Positions 33,628-45,782 are shown, numbered from the stretch's first letter. The stretch: DNA of 64,000 nucleotides from Mixophyes australis (GCA_036250195.1 JAVHZZ010000011.1:53816811-53880810), one strand, 5' to 3'. Program-made: numbers and translations. Notes: generated by a model from the letters alone, not told the origin.

Positions 33628-34409
33628 ATAGAGCTATATGTGTATTTGTAATGTGAATTTTAACTATTTATATACCTATAACTGTGTAGCTATTGTCTGA
33701 TATCTGTAATAGTTAAATCAATATTATAAATACTGATTCTTATTAAGGATACATATGTAAAGCTAGGATAGTGTAAGGAATAACAGTGGTGAACCTAGGG
33801 TTAATGTTATATTGATATACTATGTTATATTGAACAACGTTATGATATATGTGTGAACTGTGAATACAAGCTTTTCTGTGCTAACAGTAAAATACTTTGA
33901 TTTAAATACATACATACTGTATGTTGTGAGTATTGGTTATTTATAAGGATGAGCGGGCTCGGATGTCTGGAATCCGAGCCCACCCGAACAGTGTGATTCC
34001 GAGTCAGATCTGAGCGATGTCCGGGTATTCCCGCCGATTCCGAAACTTAAAACGAGGCTCTGACTCATAATCCCGCTGTCGGATCTCGCGATACCCGGAT
34101 CCTTTAAATTCCCCGCTTGCCGCCGCCATCTTCACTCGGGCATTGATCAGGGAAGAGGGAGGGTGTGTTAGGTGGTCCTCTGTCCTGTGATTTCTCGTGC
34201 TGTGCTGTGCTGTGTTCTGCTCAGTCCAGTCCAGTGGTGCTTTGTGCAGTGCTGTGTCCTGCTGATTCCAGTGGTGCTGTGTCCTGTGCTCTGTTCTGCT
34301 AAGGGCATTGTTATTTCTAAATTATTCCAAAGTATAAAAAATGTATTAAAAAGTTATAAAAAAATAAATATAAAAAAAATAAAAAAATTATACGAAAAAA
34401 AAAAAATTA

Positions 34410-34680
34410 GGTTGAAAAAAATAGGTAGTACTATTTCAATTCAAAGTCACACTACGTTCACTCTTGCAGCTGTCACAAAAAATAGGTAGTACTATTTCAA
34501 TTCAAAGTCACACTACGTTCACTCTTGCAGCTGTCACAAAAAATAGGTAGTACTATTTCAATTCAAAGTCACACTACGTTCACTCTTGCAGCTGTCACAA
34601 AAATTAGGTAGTACTATTTCAATTCAAATTCACACTACGTTCACTCTTGCAGCTGTCACTAAAAATAGGTACTGCTGTAT
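34410..34680. repeat. 61-bp tandem array, 4 copies
   Basis: The unit has aggtagtactatttcaattc and actacgttcactcttgcagc, spaced 61 bp (for example 34424 and 34485). It lies in the 5' leader of the hAT transposase frame. Confidence 0.95.
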
Positions 34681-34778
34681 AACTATAGTCCAGTGGTACT
34701 CTCCTGTGCCGCAGATAATTTGTAAAGGCTTTGGCCAGTGTGTGTGGTTTAGGGGTACGCTCTCTTGTGCTGCATATA

Positions 34779-35798
34779 ATGGAGTACCAAAATTTGGAGG
34801 ATAAAGTAGGGAAAGATCAAGAACCTCTTCCTCCTAATGCTGAAGCTGCTGCCACTAGTCATGACATAGACGATGAAATACCATCAACGTCGTCTGCCAA
34901 GGCCGATGCCCAATCTCCTAGTACAGGGCATGTAAAATCCAAAAACCCAAAGTTGACTAAAATTAGCAAAAAAAGAAAATTGAAAACATCTGAGGAGAAA
35001 CGTAAACTTGCCAATATGTCATTTACGACACGGAGTGGCAAGGAATGGCTTAGGCCCTGGCCCGTGTTCAGGACTAGTGGTTCAGCTTCACCCAAGGATC
35101 TAAGCCCTCCTCCTCCCGTCCTCTCAAAAAAATTGAAGAGAGTTATGCTGTCAGCAACAACAACAAAACAGCAAACAACTCTGTCTTCTAAACAGATGAC
35201 ATCACAAATCCCCAAGGCGAGTCCAAGGGTGTTGGTGGTTGCGAAGCCTGACCTTCCCATCACTGTACGGGAAGAGGTGACTCCATCCACCATTTGCAGC
35301 ACACCCTCTGCATATGCTGGAAGGATCACCCACAGTGTAGATTCAGATTTGGATAATCAAGGTGTCAAGGAGGCTATTGATGTAGCTGGCGTTGTGGAGG
35401 AACTTGACGAGGCGGATGCTGATGTGGTTATCATAAATGAGCCACCAGGGGGGGAAACAGTTGTTGTCCATGGGATGAAAAAGCCCATCGTCATGCCTGG
35501 TCAGAAGACCCAAAAATCCACCTCTTCTGTCTGGAGTTATTTTTATCCGAATCCGGACAACAAATGTATGGCCATAAGTAGCTTATGTAAAGCTCAAATA
35601 AGCAGGGGTAAGGTTCTTGGCCACCTAGGGACATCCTATCATTTCAGCCACAGTAGTTTGGTAAACCCTGTCGCTGAAATGATCGGTTTGTTAAAGTGTG
35701 CATGTCCTATTTCAACAACATCAGGGTGTGTGGGAGGGCCCAAGGACAATACCATCTTGCAACTCTTTTTTTGGCATTATGTGCTCTTTCGGGCCTAG
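34779..35798 (+). CDS. Truncated hAT (BED-finger) transposase, N-terminal half
   Basis: The frame is open from a TTG at 34731. The first ATG is at 34779 (MEYQNLEDKVG), giving 339 residues. The N-terminus is Ser/Pro/Lys-rich with a basic stretch (KISKKRKLKTSEEKRK) that could serve nuclear import. Then come TTRSGKEWLRP and an acidic segment (VVEELDEADADVVIINEP). IVMPGQKTQKS and a degenerate zinc-finger region follow (C...C then H...H in HLGTSYHFSH), resembling a BED finger that binds terminal DNA. The frame ends before any DDE catalytic region, and that region is absent up to the element's right end. It could act as a DNA-binding competitor, but that is speculation. The uninterrupted frame is unusual in this window. 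Confidence 0.7.
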   Translation: MEYQNLEDKVGKDQEPLPPNAEAAATSHDIDDEIPSTSSAKADAQSPSTGHVKSKNPKLTKISKKRKLKTSEEKRKLANMSFTTRSGKEWLRPWPVFRTSGSASPKDLSPPPPVLSKKLKRVMLSATTTKQQTTLSSKQMTSQIPKASPRVLVVAKPDLPITVREEVTPSTICSTPSAYAGRITHSVDSDLDNQGVKEAIDVAGVVEELDEADADVVIINEPPGGETVVVHGMKKPIVMPGQKTQKSTSSVWSYFYPNPDNKCMAISSLCKAQISRGKVLGHLGTSYHFSHSSLVNPVAEMIGLLKCACPISTTSGCVGGPKDNTILQLFFWHYVLFRA

Positions 35799-36400
35799 TT
35801 CTATCTCCATCAGAGATATTCCTGCAGGCCATGTCACCGGCACAGCTATGTTGGTGTTAGACGTGCGCTGCATACTCTGTCTGATTTAGCAGAAGCTAGC
35901 CATTGGCTTGATAATCAAATAGGCTTTCCGTGGTATTACATTGTCAGGGATTAGGCTAAACAGAGTGTCATGGTATTTGAGATCCTTACCTTACTTACAC
36001 ACAGCGTATACAGCGCTGCTATTTGTTCTATCATATTAATGTTTAGATAGGGTCTCTACATATTAACACACTCCGCTTGCTCACATCACCCAGTAACGCA
36101 AGCGCTATATAAGTGCCAACTTTTATACACATTAGGCAGCGTCTTTAACGAGAATACAGTATCTATATAATTGTGAGTGCTTTAAGATCTTACATGACCT
36201 TTAATCAGGCCACTTTAATCGCTGCTCTATTACAGATCTCTGTACAGTGATCATCATGCATATTTTTGCAGAACCAATTTAAATATATAAACAGGGTCTC
36301 CTAGAATACGTACTATTTTATTTAAAAGAGTTTTAAGGGGCATTACACTCTAATAGAGAGACTCATCATTTCTGAATAAAAAAAATGCTCTAATTCTTGT
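35799..36400. other. Non-coding interior of the hAT
   Basis: After the stop there is no transposase similarity. gctatgttggtgttagacgt near 35848 recurs near 37008, so the flanks of the next array are duplicated. Confidence 0.5.
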
Positions 36401-36409
36401 TAAGTTCCC

Positions 36410-36990
36410 AAAAAGAGGAACTGCCATTTCTATTACTACGTTCATTGTTTGTGTAGTTCAAAAAACGAGGAACTGCCATTTCTATTAATATTTTCATTCT
36501 ATATGTAGTTCCCAAAAAGAGGAACTGCCATTTCTATTGATATTTTCATTCTGTATGTAGTTCCCAAAAAGAGGAACTGCCATTTCTATTGATATTTTCA
36601 TTCTATATGTAGTTCCCAAAAAGAGGAACTGCCATTTCTATTAATATTTTCATTCTATATGTAGTTCCCAAAAAGAGGAACTGCCATTTCTATTGATATT
36701 TTCATTCTATATGTAGTTCCCAAAAAGAGGAACTGCCATTTCTATTTATATTTTCATTCTATATGTAGTTCCCAAAAAGAGGAACTGCCATTTTTATTGA
36801 TATTTTCATTCTATATGTAGTTCCCAAAAAGAGGAACTGCCATTTCTGTTACCACTTTCTTTCTTTCTGTATTTCAAAAAAAGAGGAACTGCCATTTCTA
36901 TTACTACTTTCTTTCTTTCTGTATTTCCAAAAAAGACGAACTGCCATTTCTATTGCTACTGTTTTTTTTTTTGTAGTTCCAAAAAAAATA
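36410..36990. repeat. 52-bp tandem array with hairpin units, about 11 copies
   Basis: The unit is gttcccaaaaagaggaactg followed by ccatttctattgatattttc, spaced 52 bp (36508, 36560). gttcc...ggaac forms a hairpin in each unit. Outer copies are degenerate. Confidence 0.95.
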
Positions 36991-37059
36991 ACTGCGGCCT
37001 TAACTGCTATGTTGGTGTTAGACGTGCATCCGGTGTCCGCCATCTGTGCAGTGGTATTC

Positions 37060-37575
37060 AGACCAGTTGAGGGTTTTATATTGTGGCCCCGGTACCAAAT
37101 TGGGTACCGGGGGCCACTCCACTACGCAGTCCAGATAGATGCGTATCAGATATTAAACTACATTCAATGTTGGGGCCAAATCCAAAATTAATTAAAATGA
37201 CCTGTCATCGTCAAAAACAAGAGGTATTGACGCGTTAGAACTACACCCTGTATATGCTGCAGAGGATGTAGGATCAGCCATCTGTAGAGTGAAATTCAGA
37301 CCAATTAAGGTTTTTTTATTGTGGCCCCGGTACCAAATTGTGTACCGGGGCCACTACACTACGCAGTCCAGATAGCTGTGCAGTGGAATTGAGACCAGTT
37401 AAGGTTTTTTGAATGTGGCCCCGGTATCCAAATTGGGTACCGGGGCCTCTACACTACGCAGTCCAGATAGCTGTGCAGTGGAATTGAGACCAGTTAAGGT
37501 TTTTTTTATTGTGGCCCGGGTACCAAATTGGGTACCGGGGCCACTCCACTACGCAGTCCAGAAAGCTACCTCGGT
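37060..37575. repeat. Tandem array with perfect 12-bp-arm hairpins, 4 copies
   Basis: Units of about 90 bp or more each contain ggccccggtacc, a short loop, and ggtaccggggcc, followed by actacgcagtccagatagct. Some arms carry substitutions. Confidence 0.95.
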
Positions 37576-38091
37576 CCAACGTTTTGGACTAAAAACAATA
37601 TTGTGAGGTGTGATGTGTTCCAAATACACTGGAAATTAGTGGAAATGATTGTTATTGAATGTTATTGAGGTTAATAATAGCGTAGGAGTGAAAAACAAAC
37701 AAAAAACTAAATTTTAGCACTTTTTATGCTTTTTTAAAAATAAAACAGAACCCAAAACCCTAAATCAGAACCAAAACCTTTCGTCAGGTGTTTTGCCAAA
37801 ACAAATCAGAACCCAAAACCTCAAGCTAATCAGAACCTAAAAGCCAAAACACAAAACACTAAAAGTGCCCGGTGCACACCCTTAGTTATTTATAACGAAT
37901 ATATACTGTGAAGTACTGCTGAGATACAGTGGTTATTGGATAAATAGTTCTGTAAAACTTGTGTTATTTAGTGTGGTCAAAAAACTGAGTAAGGCAACAC
38001 TGTGTAAGGAAAAGTGCATAAAAGTGCAAGTTTTATAGCGAGTGTATCTATGAACAGAATAAGAGGATAGCGTGTGCATGTAAGGCGCTAC

Positions 38092-38844
38092 CACAGGTCC
38101 TTTAACAGAGCTATTATAAAAATCCTCCCAAAAAAAGGAAGTGACTTAACAGAACCGTGCTCTTATCGGCCAATTTCTTTCTTTTATATAGATTATAAGA
38201 TTTTTACTAAGATTATAGCGGAGCGGTTGAAAACTGTCTTACCGTCTTTAATACATAGAGATCAAACAGGATTCGTTGTGAACCATCAGTCAGTGACTAA
38301 TGTAAGGAAAGTTTTAGCAATAATACAGGTCATTGACAGTTCTGGAATCAAGGAACCAAATTTATTGACATCTGTAGATGCTGAGAAGGCGTTTGATATG
38401 GTGACCTGGGACCATTTGTTTGAATCTTTACATAAATTTGGATTTTCAGATGATTTCATACAAATTCTACATGTTTTATATGCTAAACCAACTACAAGGA
38501 TCATGACTAATGGTTATATATCTCCAGTAATTATGATTCAAAGGGGGACTATGCAGGGCTGAACTCTCTCTCCATTGTTATTTGTTTTAGCATTGGAACC
38601 CCTAGCAATAGCTTTAAGGGAAAGCAGAGAGTTTCAAGGTATTAAAGTGGGCAATAAGGAATGCAAGTTGACATTGTTTGCCGACGATATGTTACTGATG
38701 GTGGCTAGACCTGAGGTTTCTATCCCATGTATTTTGGATATTATTCATAAGTTTGGAGGTTTTGCTGAATATAAGGTTAACATACATAAATCTGAATTGC
38801 TGCCATTGTCTGGTTCCCAATATATTATTAACTTTCCAGCAATG
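38092..38844 (+). pseudogene. L1 ORF2 reverse transcriptase fragment (left part)
   Basis: The RT reading begins at FNRAIIKILPKKGSDL and includes CSYRPISFF, DQTGFV, TSVDAEKAFD (motif A), LSPLLF and LFADDML (catalytic motif C near 38680). An in-frame TGA replaces the residue after GTMQG (38560-38562). The fragment stops where the ERV is inserted at 38849 and continues at 46362. L1 proteins copy their own RNA at a nicked target. This copy is 5'-truncated and dead. Confidence 0.85.
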
Positions 38845-38848
38845 GTAG

Positions 38849-39423
38849 TGTTAAATATGATTTTTTGTTAAGGCCTCATAAGGCCTTTGTTCAGCCATTT
38901 TATTGTAACTTGTATAGAAATATTATTTGCTAGAAGAGATTATTCATTTTTCTGTTAACTTGCAGTTTTGCAATATGTGAGCCTATGGCCTTGAAGTTGA
39001 ACTAATAGGGAACACCTGAAGAATGTAACCAGTTATGAAAACAATAATGAGCTTCATATCCAGCTGGTAGTATAGGAGCTGTATCCTTGGTGTTGCACAT
39101 AGCATATCTCCAACTCCCCTTGAGATAAGAAATAATAGGCTCATCTGTCCTTAGAAGGGGGAGAAAAGTAAACACCTCAAGAATACGTGAGAAAGTTAAT
39201 CAGTAGCGCTTCTCATAAACTAGTGGTATAAACTATTGTATGCATATGACGTAGGATTCATTTATACAGTAGCCTATAAAAACCTGTATCTTTGTATCAA
39301 TAAACTAGAGAATATTCCTTGTATACAGAACTTGGTCTGTGTCAATTCTCTCCAGCTGATTGAAGCGCTTCCAGATATACTTGACACCACAGGCAGACTT
39401 GGGTCAGAATTTTAGATCTAACA
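38849..39423 (+). repeat. 5' LTR of the ERV
   Basis: It begins TGTTAAATATG and ends TCTAACA. It carries a CRE-like atgacgta (about 39246), TATAAAAA at 39275-39282, and AATAAA at 39299-39304. By eye it is identical to the 3' LTR over the full 575 bp. Confidence 0.95.
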
Positions 39424-39426
39424 ACT

Positions 39427-39446
39427 TGGAGGTCGCCACAGAGATT
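39427..39446 (+). promoter_or_regulatory. Primer-binding site of the ERV
   Basis: TGGAGGTCGCCACAGAGATT begins 3 bp after the 5' LTR. It starts with TGG, as expected for pairing with a tRNA CCA end, and is closest to a glutamine- or threonine-type tRNA tail. Confidence 0.65.
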
Positions 39447-42159
39447 CGCTGTCCAGCAGGCTACAAGACAGACAACGGAGGTTTCCCAGCACATTGAACC
39501 CCAACATCCGCGGTCAGTAGATTTCTACTCGTTGGTCTTCCTAGTCTGGGTCACCTCATGTCTGTCTGAGGCACCTGACACGCGAATTTGTGAGTCTCAA
39601 GTATCATCTGATTAATATAATACAGTATTAACCCAATTTGTTTACTGTAATTGTATTGTTGATTAGATTTTTGAAAGATGATTGAATTTTGAGTGGATGT
39701 GTTTGTACCTATGTATGATGTATAAAGCATAAAAGTCACATAAGACATTGATCAAAGAAGCATGTAATGGAATAGAGGGATTTAGAGAGTTATTGTTTTG
39801 AACATTGAGTGAACATTTTAGACACCATCCCCAGAGGTATATCAAAGAAGGGAGATTCTGTAATCTGCCCAAATTGTGTAAGAGAGATTTCCAAAAGACC
39901 TTCGTCCCAGATACTGTCAAAGAAGCTATTTAGCACGGACATCCAGTACAAGGAGTCCACAGAACGGGACGTCCAGTGCAAGGACAACCCACAGAAACTA
40001 GATAAGAGTCCCGATTTGGACTCAACAGAATACTGTCAATACGAGTAATATAGATAGTAAACAAATGACAGCAGCTCCCTCATAGATATGATGCACAAAG
40101 ACTTAAGGAAATGGGGGAGTAGAAGGTCTGCAGGGAATTTTTCAAGAAAGCGGGGATAGCCAAAGATATGTGTGGATGGAGAAACAAAGGTGTTGCAAGT
40201 GGTAATGTGACAAGAACAAAGGGGTATTGAGATCAAACCCCAAGAGATTGTTTGAGGTGGCACAGGAAAGTTAAGAGATCTGAAAAGTCGAAATATATGT
40301 GGATATGCTAAATGCATCGGAAGCTGAATAATGAATCAAGTAGGTTGTATATTATAAATGTATGTTTGATCCTGTGCAGCTGAATAAGTGAAATGTGCCC
40401 CTCCCTTATTCTGTGTAAATGATTTCAGTGTGTTGAGATAAGAAGCACACTGTTTTTTGTTTTTTGACAATGTATGTAAAATTGAAAAAATGTGTCCGGA
40501 GTGCTGATTGATGATAACATGTTGAAGCTAACTTGTATTTAGTGTAATGCTGGGACTTGTAGTTCCACAGCAGTAGGCTGGAAGATGTCAGTTAAGTTTT
40601 CTTTCTCTGTATGTGAGTTTTGTCTCCGTCTTACTGCGTGTGAGAGAGATCCGTGATAATTCACATTGTTTGTTCTCTGTCTTAGTGCTCTATAAGGGAG
40701 ATGTTTGATTTACTTTAAATCAAAATGTTTGTCTGTCTTGTCCGTTTTTTACAAGAGACATGTTTCAAGGTTGAAAAAGTTGTACATTCATTGCTTAATG
40801 ATAAGCTTTTAAAAAAAAAAAAAAAAAAAAGAGATACAAAAGAAGTTTTAAAATGTTTGGTCCGATTGCACGGACAAGATTGTAAATAATGTACATTATC
40901 ACTATAAGTACTAGTGTCAGAACAAAGCTGGCTGGGATCCAACAAGCCGTTTCTGTATTTGAACAAAATAATTTTGTTTCTGAAGTTCAGAAATATAGCT
41001 TTCTCTTTAATGAAGTTGAGAATTGTGGGAGTGAGCTTACATGCTGTTTTTATCTGTGTTAAAATGGCGCTGATGAATGTTCTCAGAAATCAGGAGGGTT
41101 TGTTATGCCTTTAAAGAAATGTTACGAGATAAAATGTTGTCTGTGAGCGAGACTTAAGTGAATATATTTTTACTTTGAACACGAAAATCACAGAATCTAG
41201 AAATATGTGTGAATATTTGGTCACGGGAGAGAGATTTTGTTGAGAAAATGTTGAATGATTTACAGACACAATGTATTGTGTCTAACGAGAGTACTCTGAT
41301 TTATGAGACAGTGCTGCTTTTAAAATGGTTGAATACTTGGAACCAAGATTCCAGATTGAATGTTTCTAAACCCGGAAATTTAATTAGTGTCATTTAAAAG
41401 GGCTGTACTAAGAGATGATAAGAAAGGAGTGGCTTTGAACACTCGCCCAGGTCTCGTCACTTTGACATTCTCTATTTGTGAAATTAGGGACTGCCCCTTT
41501 GAGGAAATCAAGGCATGGAACGCATAGCGTCACAGTTAAGCTTTTAGCAGCTGTTCACTGGTTACCTGATAACAGTATACACGCATGTTACAGTTACAGT
41601 AATTCCTAGTAAATAAATGTTAATCTCTATGCAAAAGTTTTTTTATTCACAGGTCTCCAGCTGCAAAGACCCATTAGGCAATCCAGATTGCATTGATTTA
41701 ACTTCCAATGCACCATCTTTGCACCACAACAAACATAAGTATAAACTAATGAAGGATTTAAATAACGTAAACTCTTCTGAGTAATGATTACCTTGTTTTG
41801 GAAAGAGATATTAGAGTTTATGTGCTATTCGCATAGCAAATGCATGAACTAGGTGGTTTTTCTGTATGTGCAGAAAGCAAAAGGTTTTTATTTGTATCCT
41901 CATTACAGTTTTGAGTAAATCAGTGTTTGTAAAGACATTTACTGCCCTTATTTACTGTGCTATAATTGTCATATACTGTAAATAATTCTTTTTATTGTGG
42001 GTATGGTAATGCATTGATGGGAATTCTATATTTTTACAGAAATGAAAAAGATTTAAGACTTTAAGAGCAATTGTATGTGCTCCTGCATTAGCACTTCTGG
42101 ATCATAGCAAGCCATTTATACTCTCCTCTGAGCAGAACCAAATGTTTAACCAATTTTAA
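39447..42159 (+). other. Degenerate gag-pro-RT region of the ERV
   Basis: Position implies gag, protease and most of RT, but only short frames remain, such as 39822-40048 with a CPNC motif. A poly(A) run of about 20 lies near 40810. I could not recognise capsid or nucleocapsid domains. Confidence 0.45.
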
Positions 42160-42482
42160 GCTGAAATAACTTCAGCGCCAGCACTGGCTTTGCCAGATTA
42201 TGACAAGCCTTTCACATTATTTTGTTATGAAGTCAGTGCACATGTACAAGGAGTACTGACACAAATACATGGTCGCAAGCTAAGGTCACTTGCATACTAC
42301 TCTGCTTTAGTGCTTGAAAAGAGTATAGATATTGTGCTAGGACACCCAGTTACCTTAACGGTATCGTACGTTGTGACAGAAACCAAGCACAAGCAAAACA
42401 TTTGTTACCGGCCAGATTTACTAAGTATGAAGATATACAGCACAAAGGACATTCCCTCCTATTGTGAAATGAGTGACATATA
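42160..42482 (+). pseudogene. ERV pol: RT end/connection region
   Basis: The frame reads SAPALALPDYDKPFTLF, then VQGVLTQIHGRKLRSLAYYS and IVLGHPVTL, the RT connection and degenerate first RNase H-like region of gamma-type retroviral pol. It ends in TAA. The expected continuation is displaced to about 43094-43230 (EVALLTPSNVTLKQCTMLNP), so about 600 bp of extra or rearranged sequence lies between. Confidence 0.75.
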
Positions 42483-43362
42483 ACACTTGCCGAGCGCACT
42501 GTGTATTTTCTTCCTCCCTTTCCTTTTTTATTAGAAGACAAAAAAAAAAAAAGGAAGCACAAGAGGCCCCAGAGCCTCTCATGTTCACAGATATATGTTA
42601 AGACCTTCAGACAAGGGGAATCTGAGTAAACTGTATTTTAAGTTTTTTAAAGGTCCAAGGGAGACCAGAGAGGGGAGTTCATTGATATTAGCAGGAGGAA
42701 TATAGATTGCACGTTATTTTCCTTTGCTGTGCGCTGTAGATGTGTACTAGACTAGAAAGGAAAGCCAAGTTTGGAAGAACCAGACTCAGGCCCATAGTAA
42801 TGTATAGATCATTATACATAATTAGAAAATTCTAATATGAAAGTTTAACCCAACCAAATAAAGAAAAGAGCAACCCATGACTACAGGGGTTTACACCCAA
42901 TGCAGGAATGTGTTTGTGAGTATTGTGGCCCAACACATTATTATATACACTAATAGAACTGATGATGTGGCTTATTAACAGGTTATTTAAGCTAAGTGTT
43001 TCTCTTCCAGAAGAATTAAAGTTACCACATCTGTCTTAACCGTTGTACTGTACACTCCATCTAATGAGTGTAAACTTTGTGGAACTCAGAAACCAAGAAC
43101 CTTTTCCTTGGATTCCACATGCTCCTTACTGAAGCCTATCCTAATGAAGTAGCACTGCTTACTCCCAGTAACGTTACACTTAAGCAGTGCACAATGTTGA
43201 ATCCTGCTGCCTTATTGCAGCAAGTTTCAAAAGATGGGAGAAGTACCTGTATATATTGGGGTTACCCTAGGGATTTGGGGGAATTCCATTCCAGCTTGAA
43301 CAGAAAGAAAGGAAAAAAAAAAATGCAAACAAAATTTTTCTGAACATGATTGCATAGAACTA

Positions 43363-43806
43363 ATGAAACAAGAATCTCTGGTTTTATCTCACATTAAAGA
43401 TAAACCATTACCAGATGCAGACATCACTCTTTTTGTAGATGGTTCACACTATCACATAGATCCTGTCCCGTATACAGGGTGTGCTGTAACCACACACACA
43501 GAAATAGTGATTCAACAGACTCTACCGAGTCACATGTCAGCACAAGAAGCTGAACTAAAGGCCCTGACACTTGCATGCATATATGAAAAAGGACAAAGAG
43601 TAAATATTTACACTGATTCAAGTTATGCATTTGTAATTGCGCATGATTATGGCCCTGTATGGAAAAGTAGGGACCTTATGGGTTCAGCAAGCAAACCAGT
43701 CAATATGATGAACATACCAGTGCACTGTTCACTGCATTCCAGCTGTCCTCCAAACAGTGATGAAGGTGAAGACACACACAGAGATACTACCCCCGAAGCT
43801 AAGTGA
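43363..43806 (+). pseudogene. ERV pol: RNase H domain
   Basis: An open frame of 147 residues has ITLFVDGSHYHID, AQEAELKALTLAC and NIYTDSSYAF. These supply the D-E-D catalytic residues of retroviral RNase H, which degrades the RNA strand during reverse transcription. Near the end the frame departs from the family, where the fourth acidic residue and VKAH block are expected, before a stop at 43804. The domain is therefore C-terminally damaged. Confidence 0.8.
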
Positions 43807-43989
43807 AATAGACCAGGCCGCACGAGAAGCCGCCATAGCCCCAGTACCCCAAGGGGAGTCTATTTACATGGTGACCCCCTGACCCCTGTTTGACCAGAGC
43901 ACACTCCAACTTATGGAAAGACAAGCAACAGAAAATAAGAAAAAGACTTGGGCAATACATGGAGCACTAGAAGTGCAAGGAGTGGTGTA

Positions 43990-44705
43990 AAGGTCAGCGT
44001 TTGTGTCTGCCAAAAGTAGTTTATCCCATTATGGTCAATATAGCACACGAGAAAGTGCATCTGGGAAAAGATGCTATGGTTGTACTCACTAGCAGCTTAT
44101 GGATAGTACCAGGGTTCGCCCAAGCAGCACAGTCGTTAGTGGCAGAATGCCTAGTCTGTGCACAAAGTAACCCGAGTAAGTCTGTCCTATGGAAAAGCAC
44201 ACCCCAGACATAATATCCCTATAAGAGGATACAGATAGACTTTATAACTTCCCAAATGCTCGGGCTTTGAGAATGTGCTTGTCTGTGTCAACTTCTTTAG
44301 TCACTGGCTGGAGACATGGCTGTATAGAAAAGCAAATGCTAAAGCATTAGCCAAGAAAATTGCGAATGAGGTAATCTGATGATATGGTGTACCAGAGGTC
44401 ATTGTAAGTGACAGAGGGATACACTTTACGGGCAAGGATTCCAGAAACTATCACACCCCCTACAGATCCCAAAGTTCAGGATGTATGGAGCGCCTTAATG
44501 GTACACTGAAATTGAAAATGCAGAAAATAATGGCTGAAACAGGTCTGCCATGGATCTCATGTTTACCTGCACTCAGTAAAAAAATACTGCTAGGAAAGAC
44601 ACAGGTTTAACACCATATGAGATATTGTTTGGCACAGCAAACAGAACAGGCTGTTATTTTCCATAGCAACTACACCATGTATATAGTGATTTGTTGAATT
44701 ATGTT
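43990..44705 (+). pseudogene. ERV pol: integrase zinc finger and core, broken
   Basis: The HHCC zinc-binding module is visible: AHEKVH (His, three residues, His) and ECLVC (Cys, two, Cys) within an open frame to about 44213. Downstream, pieces of the catalytic core (QIDFIT, HFTG) and TPYEILFG appear in several frames separated by stops. The enzyme normally joins viral cDNA to host DNA. This copy cannot encode it. Confidence 0.75.
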
Positions 44706-44736
44706 GCCTTATTATAGAAACAACTAACTGAAATAC

Positions 44737-44934
44737 ATGGTCAAATATTCTCCTCCATTGCAAACCCTAATTTTGATACAGGTACCCATAAACTGCACCC
44801 TGGGGGGCTGGGTGGTCGTGAGAAAGCACATCAGGAGAAGTCTTGAACCCAGATACAAGGGTCCTTATCAAGTCCTGTTGACGACTCCCATGGCAGTGAA
44901 AGTACAGGAAAGAGACACCTGGATTCACGCATAA
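44737..44934 (+). pseudogene. ERV pol: integrase C-terminal (GPY/F) domain
   Basis: [20 protein letters not shown] followed by [14 protein letters not shown] and TWIHA is the GPY/F-type C-terminal domain of gamma-like retroviral integrases. It is open to a TAA at about 44932, followed by short debris. Confidence 0.8.
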
Positions 44935-45129
44935 CACTGCAAAGTCTTCAAATCAGGGGAGTCTTGTTCTGATAAATAGAAATGACTGTCTCATTGTATT
45001 GATATGTCTTGCCAGAATAAATTGTGACTGAAGTAGGGATTAAGGCCTCCCTAACCCAGTATGAAACAGACAGTTAAGTGACATATTGCCTATGCCACTG
45101 TGAGAAACATATGGGAAGGAGTGCTCAAC

Positions 45130-45550
45130 AATTTGCACTCATAGTAGAGTAAACTCTGAAAATGTCTTTGTGCAGATGCATAACCTCATTGGTAAAGTTG
45201 TCAGTAATGATTCATGTTGGATATTGGAAATATTGGCATTAGTAGCAAATGGTTTTGCAATCCTGTTGATCGTATAGGTGATAATGAAACTAAATATATG
45301 GCTGATTAAGAAGTTACTGACACTTGATTGTTGTCTCTCCAAAAAGGGAACCACTGAAAATCCCGAACCTCTGATGATCACAGAAATTACTTCTGAAACC
45401 TGACCAGACTATGAGTGTCATGAATTATTTGGACTAGCAAAGCCAAAGAATTGCAGAGTTTGCAACAAGAAACTACTAAAGATTGAACAAAGGACATGCA
45501 AGGCCTGCAGAACTACTATAGACTCATTAACTACCTTCTAAGAAACCATC
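45130..45550 (+). pseudogene. Possible envelope transmembrane-tail relic
   Basis: A frame near 45213 reads CWILEILALVANGFAILLIV, a hydrophobic segment. After a stop it is followed by basic residues, and further on by two CxxC pairs. Position between integrase and the 3' LTR fits an env remnant. No surface-unit sequence is recognisable. Low confidence. Confidence 0.35.
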
Positions 45551-45782
45551 TTTTCTAGACATGGACATTTGCCAAAATGCATCTCCTCATAAATCAAGTT
45601 AGGACAGGGAGGATCACAGGCTTATTAGTGGGGGATGAGTTGACAGATTCCTAAGGGGACCAACTCTATGCATGTGGCCTCCTGCATGTGTATAAGTACC
45701 TGCTTATTAAGAATGTGGTTCTATAGATAGGATTAGATAGGTAAAAGGAGAAAGGGTCGAAAATTGAATAAAAGATGGGAAA

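Larger units (their letters stand above)
33944..37884 (+). mobile_element. hAT transposon, 3.9 kb, internally deleted
   Basis: The left end taaggatgagcgggc and the right end gtgcacaccctta are imperfect inverted repeats (taaggatgagc against taagggtgtgc). They are flanked by 8-bp duplications GTTATTTA at 33936-33943 and 37885-37892. It encodes the N-terminal part of a BED-finger transposase, but the catalytic region is replaced by tandem arrays. The right side has ccaaaaccc runs also seen, inverted, at 26450. Confidence 0.88.

Noticed and set aside
35034..35329. Minus-strand ORF opposite the hAT transposase
   Set aside because: Shadow of the plus-strand transposase frame.
36410..36990. Regular 52-bp direct repeats resembling a CRISPR array
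   Set aside because: Units are contiguous, with spacers as conserved as the repeats, and lie in a hAT of a vertebrate genome.
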